The notes under the pieces are model-generated. The model saw only the letters and a list, made by a program, of their open reading frames with translations. It made no database searches and had not been told where the DNA came from. From Anthracocystis setariae (taxonomy: Eukaryota > Basidiomycota > Ustilaginomycetes > Ustilaginales > Ustilaginaceae), in NCBI GenBank assembly GCA_928724745.1, contig CAKMXJ010000009.1:1-64000 (forward strand): DNA of 64,000 bases, read 5' to 3'. Of this stretch, positions 1-10,921 are shown in pieces. The position numbers and the translations under genes were made by a program. Numbering within the stretch: position 1 is the first letter of the stretch; each line of letters starts with the position of its first letter.

Positions 1-2191
1 GAAGGCTGGCACTGAGCGGACCTCCGCCGTGTAGCTGGCTTGGCATGTCGGCAGATGGGTGACTCCAGAGATAGCGATGGCTCAATAGAGCGACGTAACC
101 TGCGCGTTGGAGGAGGAGGAGGCAAGCGATGTGCGATCAGATCGACTCTGCCATCTTGGTTCATGTACTGCCGCTGAGGAAAAGTGGTCCTCGTGGTGGT
201 GCAAAGAGCGAGGGGCTTTGGCCTTGCTACTCGCCTTCAATTCGGACCACAGCCGTCTCGGCAGATGCGGCGACAACTAGATGACTAAGGAGCAGGATGT
301 GACGAGAGGGGAGCCGCTTACAATGACACAAGTCGGGATGCCAAGTGAAGAAAGAGGTCGTGACGATACACCGATGCGTGGGAGCGTCGAGTCAGGACGT
401 CCGACGCTTACACAATTGAGAGACCAAGGCGTACCAGTACAAAAAGGCAACGGCCGGCGCAACTCGGCGTGCTGTCGTTGGATTATCGAGCTGTGCGCAG
501 AGGAATGCTGAGCGTGCCCGGTGCGATCTAGCAAGGAGGGGTGTATGCAGTTGAAAGGACGTCTGTCGGATCACGGCGTAGCAGAGTTGTGAGGGTGTGC
601 TTCAGGGGTCGTTGACTGCAAAAGTATTGGTTTGGACTCGCGTCGCCATCCCCTTTCAAGCCGCAGGTCAACACCAGCCATTCACATTGTCTTTGGGTTA
701 GCTGGACTGTATTTATTCGTGATTAGTTATTGAAAATGAACAATAGAGTATTAAGAATCACACCAATTAATCAAGATTTCATTCAAGTCACACAGCTGTG
801 CAGTGCAGAGTAGTGTGATACCGTAGGAAGTCATCCCCTACTGGTGCGCAATCGTCCTGGTTTCGAACGCTGCAGCGCTCGGACAGGAAAGGTCCAAGAG
901 ACTGGAACACGAACCGGAAGCACCCACTTTTCCCTCGTCAGTACTGTAAAGTCACCAGAAGGAAAGTGCACCGTATAGCACAGGTATTGGAGGCGCCGGA
1001 AGATCCGAATCAGCCCACCTCTCTAGTTTGGTCCCGACCGAGAGCTGCTTTTGAGATGTCCCACGATCCCTCGTGCTCAGCCGGCTACCGATGCGAATAC
1101 GAATCAACGTCGACTGGGCAAATTAGCAGAATCCTCAAAAGCGTGAGTGAGTGAGTGAGTGGGAGACATAAACCTCGATGACGCTTTTGGAGTCGTTCAT
1201 CACCAGCATACAGTATCTCGGTGGTGGTGTATGCTGTGGAGAAAAAGAATCTTCGTCCAGGCAATCAGCTGCAACCGAGCCGTCTTCTTTCTTTCTTTCT
1301 TTTTTATTTGAGCAGTCCAAAACGCAGCTTTTCCGCGTTTCGCGCACTTTACGTCACGTGCCGAAAGCCTGGGTAGCCGCACATCGTCCGCATGAGCCAT
1401 ACAAAAGGCGTGAGAAGAACAACGAGAACGAGGGAGGTATGTGCCCACGCGACGGGCTTGTTTGAAGACGCGCATCATTTCTTTTATAATTATTAGAAAT
1501 CTTGGCCTTTGCAGTCGGCGCCCTTCTCGAGGCACATTCTGCACGCTCACACTGATCTGTAGGTGTGGAGGAGGAGGAGGAGGAGGATGCTAGTTTGCCG
1601 CTTCCGCTCCAGTCGCAACACACTATTGTATCCTACCCAAACTTCTCCTTTCCCTCCTCATCATCATCACAATCAGCCCCCCTACAATCGGATTGTCCGA
1701 ATCGATTCACGCTGCATATTTGCACATCGGCGGGCGTGCGAGACCACATCAAGTCCCAAATCTACGGCCACCTTCCGAAGACGCACGGAACGCTTCTCTC
1801 CGGACCCCAACGGCGCTTCGACTTGAATCTGTCTGTTTCTCCTTCGGACCGCCGACACCTTCGACGCCTGCATCGCTCGCCATCATCTTGATCCCTGCCG
1901 TCGACTTGGTCGATCGCATCCCATCTCATCTCATCGCATCCCATCGCATCCCATCCCATCATCATCATCAACCGGCCCGTCTCTGCTCGAATAGGGGCGT
2001 TTCAATGCTCAGATCCCTTTCCTGATCTTTCAACTCCGCAAGCCTACTGCGCATCAGACCCTCATAGCCTCCTAGGTAAGGATCGTCCGCAACCAACCTG
2101 ATGCGAACCTCCTTCGAGATATAGCGAACGCTTCCAGATCCTTGCACAGGCTTGACCTCCATCCTCTTTCCAACATTTTGGGTTTGCAAGA
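1..2191. other. Intergenic and upstream region of rap1, no gene supported
   Basis: I see no convincing protein gene here: the short open frames have no recognisable domain and overlap each other on both strands. The stretch holds simple repeats: a GTGA microsatellite near 1142-1160, a pyrimidine tract (CTTT repeats) near 1286-1307, a GGA run near 1567-1587, and a CATCC/CATCT-rich tract at about 1918-1975. The CATCC tract lies about 220 bp before the rap1 ATG and is probably promoter or 5' leader. A small upstream gene outside what I can recognise cannot be excluded. Confidence 0.5.
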
Positions 2192-5100
2192 ATGGGTGAG
2201 AGCGACAACGAATTCGTTGAACCGGCGCCGCTTACTCAACGAGCATCCGCTGTTGGCCCGACCTCCCCAACTGCCGATCCATCTGTGTCAGAATCAAGGC
2301 CACCTATCGATTCCCGCAAGGATGGTCACAGCGACGTCGTTTCAGCACCGACCTCATCAGACCAGCCACATCCTCAGGCCGACTCCAGCGAAATCATCGC
2401 CAATGACGAGTCAGAAGCCGGCATTGACGCACCTCCGACCTTTACAGCCTCTAAACCTAAGTTTTTCCTCAAATCCACATCGCCGGACTTGCCTCTTCAC
2501 ATCCACGTCCAAAATGAACTCGACAGCCTTGTTCGCAAAAAGCTCCAGATTGCAATCAGAACTAACGGTGGCGTACTCGAGTCTAGGCTCGCTTATTCCG
2601 ACTTCGTAGTTCTCGATCCCAATCTGTTCGGCCCATCCAAAAGGCTTTTTCGTCGAGCGAGCGAGATTGGTCAGCCCATTCCAGTGGTTTCGCTTGACTA
2701 CATATACGACTGCGTAGCTCAAGGACAAAGGCTGGATCTTCAAGATCCGAAGTACAAGTTCGATGGCACACAGAAACCTGCCGATGCTCCCAAAACCACC
2801 AACGGTGCAACAGCTGGTCGATCCTTGAACGGTCGCAACGCTTTCACCGAAAGGGATTGGCAAGCTATCATCTCGTATTTCGTCGACAAGCCCGAAGCCA
2901 GCTGGAGCCTCAATGCATGCGCAAAGGAACTCGCCGAGAGCCTCTCGACTCATTCCCGCACAAGCTTTCAGTCGCATCTGCAGGCCAACTTCGACGCAGG
3001 CTTGCATCTCAGAAAAAGAATCCTCCTCGCACGTCGAGCTGTCCTCGAAGGAGAGCCATCGCAGCTGCAAGCTCGTGTCCTCAGATCGCAGTACAGCGCT
3101 TCGCCTGCCCTTGTCGAGCAGACTGCACCCTCGGACGGCTGGCCACGCGATTCGCCTTCAGCATCAAGGCGTGGATCGAGGTCAGCTACGCCGACTACGC
3201 CAGCTCAGGCTGTCGACCGTGCAACGACGCCCAGCCAAGGCGACGGAGAGGATGAGGAACTCGAAATTCGGCAACCTAATCCTGGAGCTGCCTTGGACTC
3301 TGTCGAAAAGAGTCCGACAAAGGTGCACCTGGCCGTCGTCTACGCTTCCTCTGAGCCGTCTGAAGTTTCGTCGAGCTCCGATTCTTCGCTGCTGCGCAAG
3401 ACCAGCGATCCGACAGCACCAGGACTGGGACCAAATCCCGTCAGATCACCCTCAGTGGTCGAGGAGTCGGATCCAGAAGAGTACTCTGCCAAGATTCTGG
3501 ATCAAATCAACAAGGCATCTTCTCGCTCAAAGCCATCCGAGAACAATCAGCAGCGAGGCCGGACGCGCCAACGCCGTCAATCTAGCGATTCCGAGTCCAA
3601 TCTGGCATCAGACGATGACGAAGTGGACGAACTCGACTTGAGTAGCGAGCATCGGCTTGAAGAAGCGAGCATCGCTGGCGAGGTACCTCATCCGGCACTA
3701 CCAGACGCAACCGAGTCCGAAGACTCGGAGTGGGAAGGAACACGGCTTGCCAATCGAAGGATGCGCGAAGCGTTTGGCGACCGTATCAAAGGCAACAGGG
3801 TCAAGTTTGTTGACGAGGAGAAGAAAGAGCTGATCAGGCAATTGGCCAACTACGTTGTCGAACACGGCCGCGCACCAGATGGCCTCACACAGGATGTTGT
3901 GCTTGCCAAGCCAGCGGATGACTTTTGGGAGAGTTTCGCCGCAGCCAATCCGTCTCACTCGACCATGTCTTGGAGAAGCCACTATCTCAAGAATCGTGCG
4001 AACTACAAGCAATTGATCGAGATCGAAATCGAAGAACGCAACAGCGATGGCGAAGTACAATCGCAACAGATTGACGAGCCCGTTCCAGGCGAGCTTGACG
4101 ATGGCCCAGAAGCAACGAGCGAGCAAGGAGCTGAGACTCGGAGTCAACGCGGTTTCGGCATCGACAATTTCCTCAATCGCTTGGTCTCTTCTCTGCAGCC
4201 ATCACCTCAGGCGAGCAAGATGGTCCAGAAGCCTCCTTCGGAAACGTCCCAACCGCAATACTCTGACAAGATGAGCATGCCCGCAGATGGCATTGTAGTC
4301 ATGCTTCCAGCTCACACTGAAGAAGAACCCATCTGGTACAAGAAGCAGCAGAAGAAGAAGCGCAAGCGGTCGGATCAGGTGCAGGGTAAGGAAGCGAGCA
4401 GGGAGCAGGAGCCTACCGAAGCGTCGCCCGAGGTTCTTGAGCAATGGCCAGAAATTCCTTCACCGCCTTTGATGGATGACGAGGATCAAGATGCGATGCA
4501 AGTCGAGGCTGAAGTCGAGGCTGAAGTTGATGCTGCTGCGGAGGCACCACTTGCAGAGCCTCAAAGGGGCAGCCAACGGAGCCGTCCGTCTATCGCTGTC
4601 GATAACCCTGTGATGGAGCAAGAACCGGAGAACAATGGGCTGGAAGCAAGCACTGACGACGTTGTCTACTTGAGTGATGGAGAGAGCGTCATTGATAGGG
4701 AACTGATAGCAGAGACTGCCCGAAGCTCGAACCCCGCTTCGCACTCTGCTCAGCAACAAAGACGCCAACCAGTCGATGCCGGAACACCTGTGTTGGCCCG
4801 TCACAGGAACGCTGTGTTCTACGACTTTAGCATGGACAGCGACGAGGAGCAACGCATGCGGAAAGCTCGCTCTCGTCCCTCGCTACCGAATCTTGGAACT
4901 CAACGACGGCAAGTTGCGTCAGGGACCACCGTTGCGAGCAACCGCGTGGTCAGCCATATGGCGACCCCATCACGCAAACCCATTCAAAGAACGGAGCAAA
5001 AGGAGCAGTCTAGACGATCTTCACTCGTCGAGGAGCGTGCGCAACGCACGCGAGAGTGGGCGCGCAGTGTCTCACGATCGTCATCATCTGCTTCGCCATA

Positions 5101-5767
5101 CTCGTCGCCTAACATTCCAGCTACTGCAGTGACGGAATCGAGCAGGGCTCGAGCGCAACGTATCGACCGGACGCCTCGCCTCGGAACCAGTGCCGGCCCC
5201 GACCTTTCCCCCCGCTTCCAGCAAGAACGAAGAAGGCGAGCTTCTGGTGGCCGAGCCTCGATCGGAATTGCTACAGTACGTCCAACTGTGGTCAGAGATG
5301 TGCAGGAACAGTCTCGAAGCCCGACTGCTCGCAGGGTATCAAGGACAGGCGAGGAAGCAGCGCGTGCACAGTACCGTGCTGATGTTGAACGCTTCCGAAG
5401 CGACTTTGGCCTGGACAAGGAACAGGTGCGTACCGTGCTGATGCGTTTCAAAGCTAGTGTCAAGGATGCGCGCAACTATATCGAGCGGTGGCTGCACGAC
5501 ATGGAGAAAAGGTACGGCGTGGCGCCAGAGTTGGCGTTCGAATACGTAAAGACGGCCCAAGGAGACGTTGAACAGGCCGAGACGTTCCTTAGGCTCGCGA
5601 GCGTCACGCGGTCCAGCAGTATGCCCGATGTGCTGGGAAAACGGTCGTCGTCACGAAGTGCATCTTACTCTGTGAGTCCTGCGAAACGCAAGCAGTTGGC
5701 AGACGGACCAAGCTTGAGCCGTCAAGGCAGCCGTCGACGCGAATCGTCAAGCAAGTATCGTCGGTAG
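2192..5767 (+). CDS. rap1: Rap1-type telomere protein (BRCT, two Myb-like regions, RCT)
   Basis: This intronless gene of 1191 residues encodes a Rap1 homologue, a shelterin subunit that binds telomeres directly or through a TRF-type partner. From the N-terminus: an acidic Ser/Pro-rich leader; a BRCT domain at about residues 88-182 (ending in the DYIYDCV helix); a Myb-like domain at about 214-275 (FTERDWQAIISYF); a second Myb-like stretch at about 535-615; a long disordered, acidic and Arg/Ser-rich linker containing a basic KKQQKKKRKR patch; and a helical C-terminal RCT domain at about 1060-1140 with the YGVAPELAFEYVKTAQGD core. This order matches the Rap1 family, while the two Myb units and great length fit basidiomycete forms. 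The ATG gives the full BRCT leader and lies in a usable context. The gene is convergent with the RecQ gene across a MITE. Family assignment is firm; the direct DNA-binding mode is inference. Confidence 0.88.
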   Translation: MGESDNEFVEPAPLTQRASAVGPTSPTADPSVSESRPPIDSRKDGHSDVVSAPTSSDQPHPQADSSEIIANDESEAGIDAPPTFTASKPKFFLKSTSPDLPLHIHVQNELDSLVRKKLQIAIRTNGGVLESRLAYSDFVVLDPNLFGPSKRLFRRASEIGQPIPVVSLDYIYDCVAQGQRLDLQDPKYKFDGTQKPADAPKTTNGATAGRSLNGRNAFTERDWQAIISYFVDKPEASWSLNACAKELAESLSTHSRTSFQSHLQANFDAGLHLRKRILLARRAVLEGEPSQLQARVLRSQYSASPALVEQTAPSDGWPRDSPSASRRGSRSATPTTPAQAVDRATTPSQGDGEDEELEIRQPNPGAALDSVEKSPTKVHLAVVYASSEPSEVSSSSDSSLLRKTSDPTAPGLGPNPVRSPSVVEESDPEEYSAKILDQINKASSRSKPSENNQQRGRTRQRRQSSDSESNLASDDDEVDELDLSSEHRLEEASIAGEVPHPALPDATESEDSEWEGTRLANRRMREAFGDRIKGNRVKFVDEEKKELIRQLANYVVEHGRAPDGLTQDVVLAKPADDFWESFAAANPSHSTMSWRSHYLKNRANYKQLIEIEIEERNSDGEVQSQQIDEPVPGELDDGPEATSEQGAETRSQRGFGIDNFLNRLVSSLQPSPQASKMVQKPPSETSQPQYSDKMSMPADGIVVMLPAHTEEEPIWYKKQQKKKRKRSDQVQGKEASREQEPTEASPEVLEQWPEIPSPPLMDDEDQDAMQVEAEVEAEVDAAAEAPLAEPQRGSQRSRPSIAVDNPVMEQEPENNGLEASTDDVVYLSDGESVIDRELIAETARSSNPASHSAQQQRRQPVDAGTPVLARHRNAVFYDFSMDSDEEQRMRKARSRPSLPNLGTQRRQVASGTTVASNRVVSHMATPSRKPIQRTEQKEQSRRSSLVEERAQRTREWARSVSRSSSSASPYSSPNIPATAVTESSRARAQRIDRTPRLGTSAGPDLSPRFQQERRRRASGGRASIGIATVRPTVVRDVQEQSRSPTARRVSRTGEEAARAQYRADVERFRSDFGLDKEQVRTVLMRFKASVKDARNYIERWLHDMEKRYGVAPELAFEYVKTAQGDVEQAETFLRLASVTRSSSMPDVLGKRSSSRSASYSVSPAKRKQLADGPSLSRQGSRRRESSSKYRR

Positions 5768-5880
5768 ACAAGATGTATGTGCATACAATGAAATCATATC
5801 GACAATCTCATCGCAGTAACGCCGCACCGTGTCAGGTCTCAGACCTTGAGCGTTGTCAACGTGTGTAAAGAAGTAACGTA

Positions 5881-6342
5881 ATTACAGTAATACCGACGCA
5901 TCTGTAGTACCGACGCAGAAGCGTGTTTTTTTTTTTTTTGAATCCTATTGCAGATGGCGACATTGATAAAAAGCACATGCTCTTTTTGAGATGGTGTAGC
6001 TCCTCTGGGACAATGTTGATGAAGACCACTTGAATTGCTAATGCACAATGATTGAGCAGTTTTGATGATCACACGCCTTGTCCTGCACCTGCACAGCCTC
6101 AATTTATACTCTAGGTGTGCTAGTTTAGGCTGACATGCTGATTCACACCAAGTTTTGTGCCTGCGTGCTACTCCAACATGCTGTCTGGCATCTTGACTTG
6201 CTAAATTGCATGGTCGATGTGACTTTGGAGGAGCTACACCATCTCAAAGATAGCATGCTGTTTTCACAATATTGCCATCTGCTGTAGGATTCAAAAAAAC
6301 GCATCTGCGTTGGTACTACACATGCGTCGGTACTACTGTAAT
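5881..6342. mobile_element. Foldback MITE with TA target duplication
   Basis: The segment folds back on itself. The left arm (about 5881-6010) and right arm (about 6225-6342) are imperfect inverted repeats of roughly 115-130 bp, both containing ATTACAGTA, TACCGACGCAT, GAATCCTA, GCAGATGGC and GAGATGGTGTAGCTCC in matching order. The arms surround a short unrelated centre. The outer ends read TA-ATTACAG and CTGTAAT-TA, giving a TA target-site duplication at 5879-5880 and 6343-6344, as in Tc1/mariner-type MITEs. It carries no gene and lies in the 3' intergenic space between two convergent genes. Confidence 0.8.
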
Positions 6343-6441
6343 TAGAACCGCATACACTCGTGCGAAAGTGTGAGAGATAGGCACCACATGTGAAGAATGG
6401 CCTTTTGCGAGACCTGACAAGTCGACATGGGTGCGTTTGCT

Positions 6442-8808
6442 CTAATCTTCTACAAAGATGGCATCGATTGCTGATGCGCCTGCGCCGTTAGGTGGCGTTG
6501 ATGATTCGTTCTTGGATGCCACCGCTGCGTGCCTAGCTTTGATGCTTCCTGCCTTGGTTGCACAACTCGAGCCTAGAGCCTTTGTGCGGCTCTTTTTTGA
6601 CGCCGGTTCCGTCATCGTGGATTGGGTGGCAATTTCAGGGGTTGCAAACCGTTTGATGGTTGCCTTAATCCCCACAGAGTCTGAGGGTGGTAGGATCTCG
6701 ACCTTGGGTAAACACTCTAACCGTTCTGGCGAAGAGATGATCGAGAGCGGATGACGAAGGAAGCGGGTGGCTCTGGGACCCAACTTGAGATAAACATTGA
6801 CGGTATACGCCGTGGCCTGGTAGCCTTGCGCGATAAGCTGTGACAGGATGCCATGAACGATGAGACGGTCTACAATGTCGCGATGCATCGTAATTTTGCC
6901 TCCTGCTACTGCATCGATGTCGACGACACCTGCTTTGGCTGTGCGTGAAGCTGCGGATTTGGATTGACTATTGCCCGAGTCGGTTATATTGGGATCGAGG
7001 TTGAACTTGCCTCCACCAAGACCGCGAGCGACGTCAGAGAGGTTTGTCAAGGTAATCCTGCCTCCCTGTGCGCACATTGTGGAAAGGATGGCAAGCAGCT
7101 GATACATTTCCTTGCGTGCATCTATGACGAGGCTTTTCTTGTTGGCAGTACAATTGTCACATATGCCACAAGCTCGATTGCGTTGTTGGTCTGCTTTGTC
7201 GAACCTGTCGGAAAAGTAGTCTGCAAAGAGCTGACGCCGGCAACAGGCGGATTGTGCATAGTCCAACATGGCCAAAAGCTTTTCTGTACCAGTTGGCTCG
7301 TTTGCGACGAGAGAGCTGAGCCGGATGGCATCTTGGGGCCGATAGAAGAGGACGCAGTGGGATTGGGCACCATCGCGGCCTGCACGGCCTGTTTCCTGAT
7401 AGTAGCCGTCGAGCGATTTGGAAATGCAGGCATGGATGACAAAGCGGACGTTGGGCTTGTCGATGCCCATGCCGAAGGCAATGGTGGCGCATACGACCTG
7501 AATCTTGCCTGTTCTCCAATCGGTGTGGATGAGCTGCTTGCTCGTATCGTCGAGAGCTGCGTGGTAACGGCCGGTGGCTATACGCCCTCTGCTGAGCTCG
7601 GCGAGGGTTGTGGCGGTGGATTCGGTGTCGGCTTGCGATAGACAGTAGACGATACCACTTTGTCCGCTGTGATACTCGAGAATGTAATCTACGATGGCTT
7701 GTGCTGCTGCTTTGGCCTGCTGAGGGCGCTGAACGACGTGGTAGGTGAGATTGGAGCGAAACAGAGGCGCAGTGAAGTACAAAGTACGCTTGGGTGCTGC
7801 ATTTTCAGGTTGGGTGATGGGTGGAAGACGGATGATTTCGAGGATCTCGTTGAGCACTTTGGGGCCGCAGGTGGCTGTGAGACACATGATGGGTACGTCG
7901 GGGAAGAGTCGACGCAGGAGCGAAAGTTTGGCATAGTCTGGTCTGTAGTCGTGACCCATCTGAGAGCAGCAGTGTGCTTCGTCGATGATGATGCGCGAAA
8001 GTCGACCTTGCTCGTAAGCGGTTTGCAAAGCGGACAGGCAGGTCTTGGATTTGGCTATGCGCTCGGGCGTGACGTATAGTAGCTTGATCTCGTCGGCATG
8101 GGGTTGGCTTTGCGACCAGTTCGAAGCGGCAAGCTTGGAAGATGAAGAGCTGGCATGATTCGAATTAGCGCCTTGGCGCACCAGTTTGAGGATGGCGTTT
8201 GTGTCTTGGCGCGATGTGCTTGCGCAGAGGAGCTCGGCACGGATGCCAGCATCTTGCAGATGGAGTACTTGATCGGTCATAAGTGAGATGAGAGGAGACA
8301 CGACGAGAGCGATGCCTGGAGTGATTAGAGCGGGGAGTTGATAGCAGAGAGACTTGCCGCCGCCTGTTGGCATGACTACGACAGCATGTCTACTGTCGAG
8401 TGCTGCATTGATGACTGCTTGCTGGCAAAACCGAAAGGAGGAAATGCCGAAGATCGACTTTGCCACCTGCCTGGCTTGATCGTCCCATTGCGGTGAGGGT
8501 TGAGTGTAGTCGGTGCCGAGCTTGGAGCGAGAGGAAGCACGCTGAGCTTGAAGCTTCTGGAGATATGCGTCGTAGACTTTGCTTCGTTCGTCTTGGAGAG
8601 ATCGGTTAAGCTTTTGCAACTGGGAGATCTGACTTTGGACCGATGCGACTTCGGCATCAAGTTGTTCGAGCTTGGCTGAAACGTTTTCATCGTATATGGG
8701 CTCTACGCCATTCTCAGGGGTTGCGCGTTGATTTTCACCGGCTGTTGCTCTTCTATGGGAAGCAGAGACGAGCTCGATGTCACTGTCGTTGGCGGATTCG
8801 CTGTCCAT
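6442..8808 (-). CDS. RecQ-family ATP-dependent DNA helicase, RECQ1-like
   Basis: The 788-residue product is a 3'-5' DNA helicase of the RecQ family, acting in nuclear recombination and replication-fork repair. An N-terminal coiled coil (about 45-95) precedes the helicase core, as in animal RECQ1. Visible motifs: the RecQ motif 0 region (FGISSFRFCQQ), motif I GGGKS at about 149-153, the DEAH box at about 276-279, the SAT-like LTATC, motif V/VI region FGMGIDKPNVRFVIH and the ETGRAGRDG box, then a zinc-binding cluster with CGICDNC at about 546, and a winged-helix region. There is no HRDC domain, again RECQ1-like. The aromatic-rich loop reads CSQMGHDYR where the family usually has CSQWGHDFR. The C-terminal tail is basic. 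It is divergent from the downstream capping-enzyme gene, sharing a 619-bp intergenic region. Confidence 0.9.
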   Translation of the reverse strand: MDSESANDSDIELVSASHRRATAGENQRATPENGVEPIYDENVSAKLEQLDAEVASVQSQISQLQKLNRSLQDERSKVYDAYLQKLQAQRASSRSKLGTDYTQPSPQWDDQARQVAKSIFGISSFRFCQQAVINAALDSRHAVVVMPTGGGKSLCYQLPALITPGIALVVSPLISLMTDQVLHLQDAGIRAELLCASTSRQDTNAILKLVRQGANSNHASSSSSKLAASNWSQSQPHADEIKLLYVTPERIAKSKTCLSALQTAYEQGRLSRIIIDEAHCCSQMGHDYRPDYAKLSLLRRLFPDVPIMCLTATCGPKVLNEILEIIRLPPITQPENAAPKRTLYFTAPLFRSNLTYHVVQRPQQAKAAAQAIVDYILEYHSGQSGIVYCLSQADTESTATTLAELSRGRIATGRYHAALDDTSKQLIHTDWRTGKIQVVCATIAFGMGIDKPNVRFVIHACISKSLDGYYQETGRAGRDGAQSHCVLFYRPQDAIRLSSLVANEPTGTEKLLAMLDYAQSACCRRQLFADYFSDRFDKADQQRNRACGICDNCTANKKSLVIDARKEMYQLLAILSTMCAQGGRITLTNLSDVARGLGGGKFNLDPNITDSGNSQSKSAASRTAKAGVVDIDAVAGGKITMHRDIVDRLIVHGILSQLIAQGYQATAYTVNVYLKLGPRATRFLRHPLSIISSPERLECLPKVEILPPSDSVGIKATIKRFATPEIATQSTMTEPASKKSRTKALGSSCATKAGSIKARHAAVASKNESSTPPNGAGASAIDAIFVED

Positions 8809-9427
8809 TGTGTCCGGTCATCTGTTTCATACCGACGCTACAGATCGACGGTGGACGATAGCTTGCTCGACATCGAGTTTGCAGCCCGAGTAGCTTAGGT
8901 TGCGAATGCGAGTAGTGGATTATCGATGCAAGGGATTGCGATCCATGTCGAGTGTTGGTCTTGAAGCGAGAAGCTGAGCGTCAGAGGATGGCAAACAAGC
9001 AACTTTCATGTGGAGGCTTTGGTGTCAGGTGTCTAGCTGACTGACGCTTAGTCATCGGTACCGCTTCACATGCAGGTCTGGTGCATATCCTCCAATATTG
9101 TGCTCCTTTCGGATTCGGATTGCCTCGTCGGATTATCACTTTGACGCATAGAATCAATGCTGCATCAAAGGTGACAACACTCTGACGAGAAAATGAAGGC
9201 CAGAAAAAAAAATATCTCATTTATTTAATTGACAAAAATCAAGGCTCACAAATCAAGTCAAAAATCATTATTTTATTAGCCATCGGAAGTAGCGAGGATG
9301 AGTTGGGTTGGGTTGGGTTGTCACTACTGTGGACCCTTGTTGCTTTTGCTCGTCATCCACTTTGCTTGCTCATCATAGGCTTCTGCCGGTCGCAAGTCAA
9401 TCTCAACAACATTCCTTCGAGCCAACA
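8809..9427. promoter_or_regulatory. Shared upstream region of recQ and capping-enzyme gene
   Basis: This 619-bp gap separates two divergent starts, so it must hold both promoters. It contains an A/T-rich block at about 9205-9290 (runs of A, ATTTATTTAATT) and a GGGTTGGGTTGGGTTG run at 9305-9320 about 110 bp before the + strand ATG. No specific factor site could be assigned. No gene is visible in it. Confidence 0.4.
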
Positions 9428-10753
9428 ATGTCCTCCCCACAGCAGCACGCGCCTGAGCGCTCCATCTTTGGTGTGGATCCGCTCGATGATTTCACCACCA
9501 TGGTTGGAGACTGGATCTATCAGAATGGACGAGGACGTTCCAACCTAGAGGTAAGCCGCATCATCTGCCGTGAGACGCAAGGATCCCGAAGCATGGCACG
9601 CCTCGCCACGACAATCCACTGATTCCCTCCTGCATCGCTCTCGTCGTCGGTGCATGACTAGATCGAAGGCAAGATTGGACAGATCATCGACCAAGAGACA
9701 GGAGATCGCATACATCTGCCTGTGCGCAACGAGACCATCGTCGACTTGAGCCGCACAAGATTCGACAGCAAGATGACCGTCGTGAGTAAGCGCGCTTCAT
9801 ATCTCCCTTATGCTCATCCTGCCGCCATCCTGCTGACCTTGTGCCCATGCACTCTCATTCGAACCCTCGAACCCTGCAACTCAAAACAACAGTCTCAGCA
9901 TGCCTCGTACAATCGTATCCTCAACTCTCTCGTATCCAGATCCGGCGAGTCCTCCTACACCGGCGCCAAGGTCAGCTACCAGCGAAGAAAAGAGATCGAC
10001 TACTTTCATCCGGCTCCAGGAGGTAAAATTCGCGTTACCAGGGACGCTGAGACACTTGCCATCAAGCAGCATGGTATCGTCCAGAAGCAGAGGATCGCCG
10101 ATCTCAATATCTACTGCCCCAATCGCCTCTTCGACTATCGCATCAGCATCAATGTCGAGAATCCAGGTAAGTGTCTAACTCGGTGCAGTCGCCTCCCACT
10201 GATGAATGCAAATTCACACTGACACGATGACATTCCCTCCATCTCTGCTTGGCTCTCTCAATCGCAGCGCAAGAGCCCAACTCGGAACATGTGTCGCTGC
10301 GCGAAAAGAATCGTCTTTCGTACACGCATCAAAACTTTATCGTCGACCTAACCCAAGTTACGCTTCCAGAAAAGGTAAGCATTCAATCGACTACTGTTAA
10401 GTTGCAGCTCCACCTCTGCCACTCCGTTGACCGTACCTGCATCTTAGCCGCAAGAGCCGATTCACGAGTTGGAGATCGAGATTCGCGATGTTCCGCAGCT
10501 CATGCAAGCCGCAACACAGGCAAAGGCCAATGCCGTCGGCAACGGCCTAGCTCCCAGCGCACAGGAATGGTCACCGTTCGACGATCAGATCCTCATCTTC
10601 TTGAACAACATCCGCATGCTCATCAGGTACGTAACACAGTCGCCCATCCAATTCGCTAACCCTTCTCCAATCTTAACCGCTCACGCTGCAAGCTTTCCCT
10701 GGTGCTCTTGGCCCGCACACAGAAACGGCTCTGCCCCCGAAGATCGACGCTGA
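9428..10753 (+). CDS. mRNA-capping enzyme beta subunit, RNA 5'-triphosphatase
   Basis: This split gene encodes the metal-dependent RNA 5'-triphosphatase (Cet1/TTM family) that removes the gamma phosphate of nascent pre-mRNA before guanylylation. Exons read from the sequence: 9428-9550, 9662-9781, 9893-10166, 10268-10374, 10448-10626 and about 10723-10753, all joined by GT-AG introns of about 75-110 bp with phase preserved. The product is about 280 residues. The exons join into a tunnel-fold signature: the EGKIG beta strand after exon 1 supplies the first Glu-x-x motif, RRKEIDYF and the RVTRD/R-x-K-like strand supply basic residues, and the ELEIEI strand in exon 5 carries the second Glu motif. 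It is shorter than yeast Cet1, lacking a long N-terminal extension. The last small exon is the least certain; an alternative acceptor at 10692 keeps the same frame and stop. Confidence 0.85.
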
Positions 10754-10921
10754 GCCGCCTCAACGATTCCGCTCCGCTCGACAACAGCTGCACATACCAA
10801 AGACAAAGTCGAAATAGCGTCACAGTGCACAGTACAGTTACAAGGTCTACAGGGTATGGTTGGTGAGGCTCTATGCTTGTCCAAGCCAACAGTGTCGCGC
10901 ATATTATCACAGACGCGACCA

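Noticed and set aside
281..511. Small 76-codon frame upstream of rap1
   Set aside because: No domain, no clear start context and overlapping frames on the other strand.
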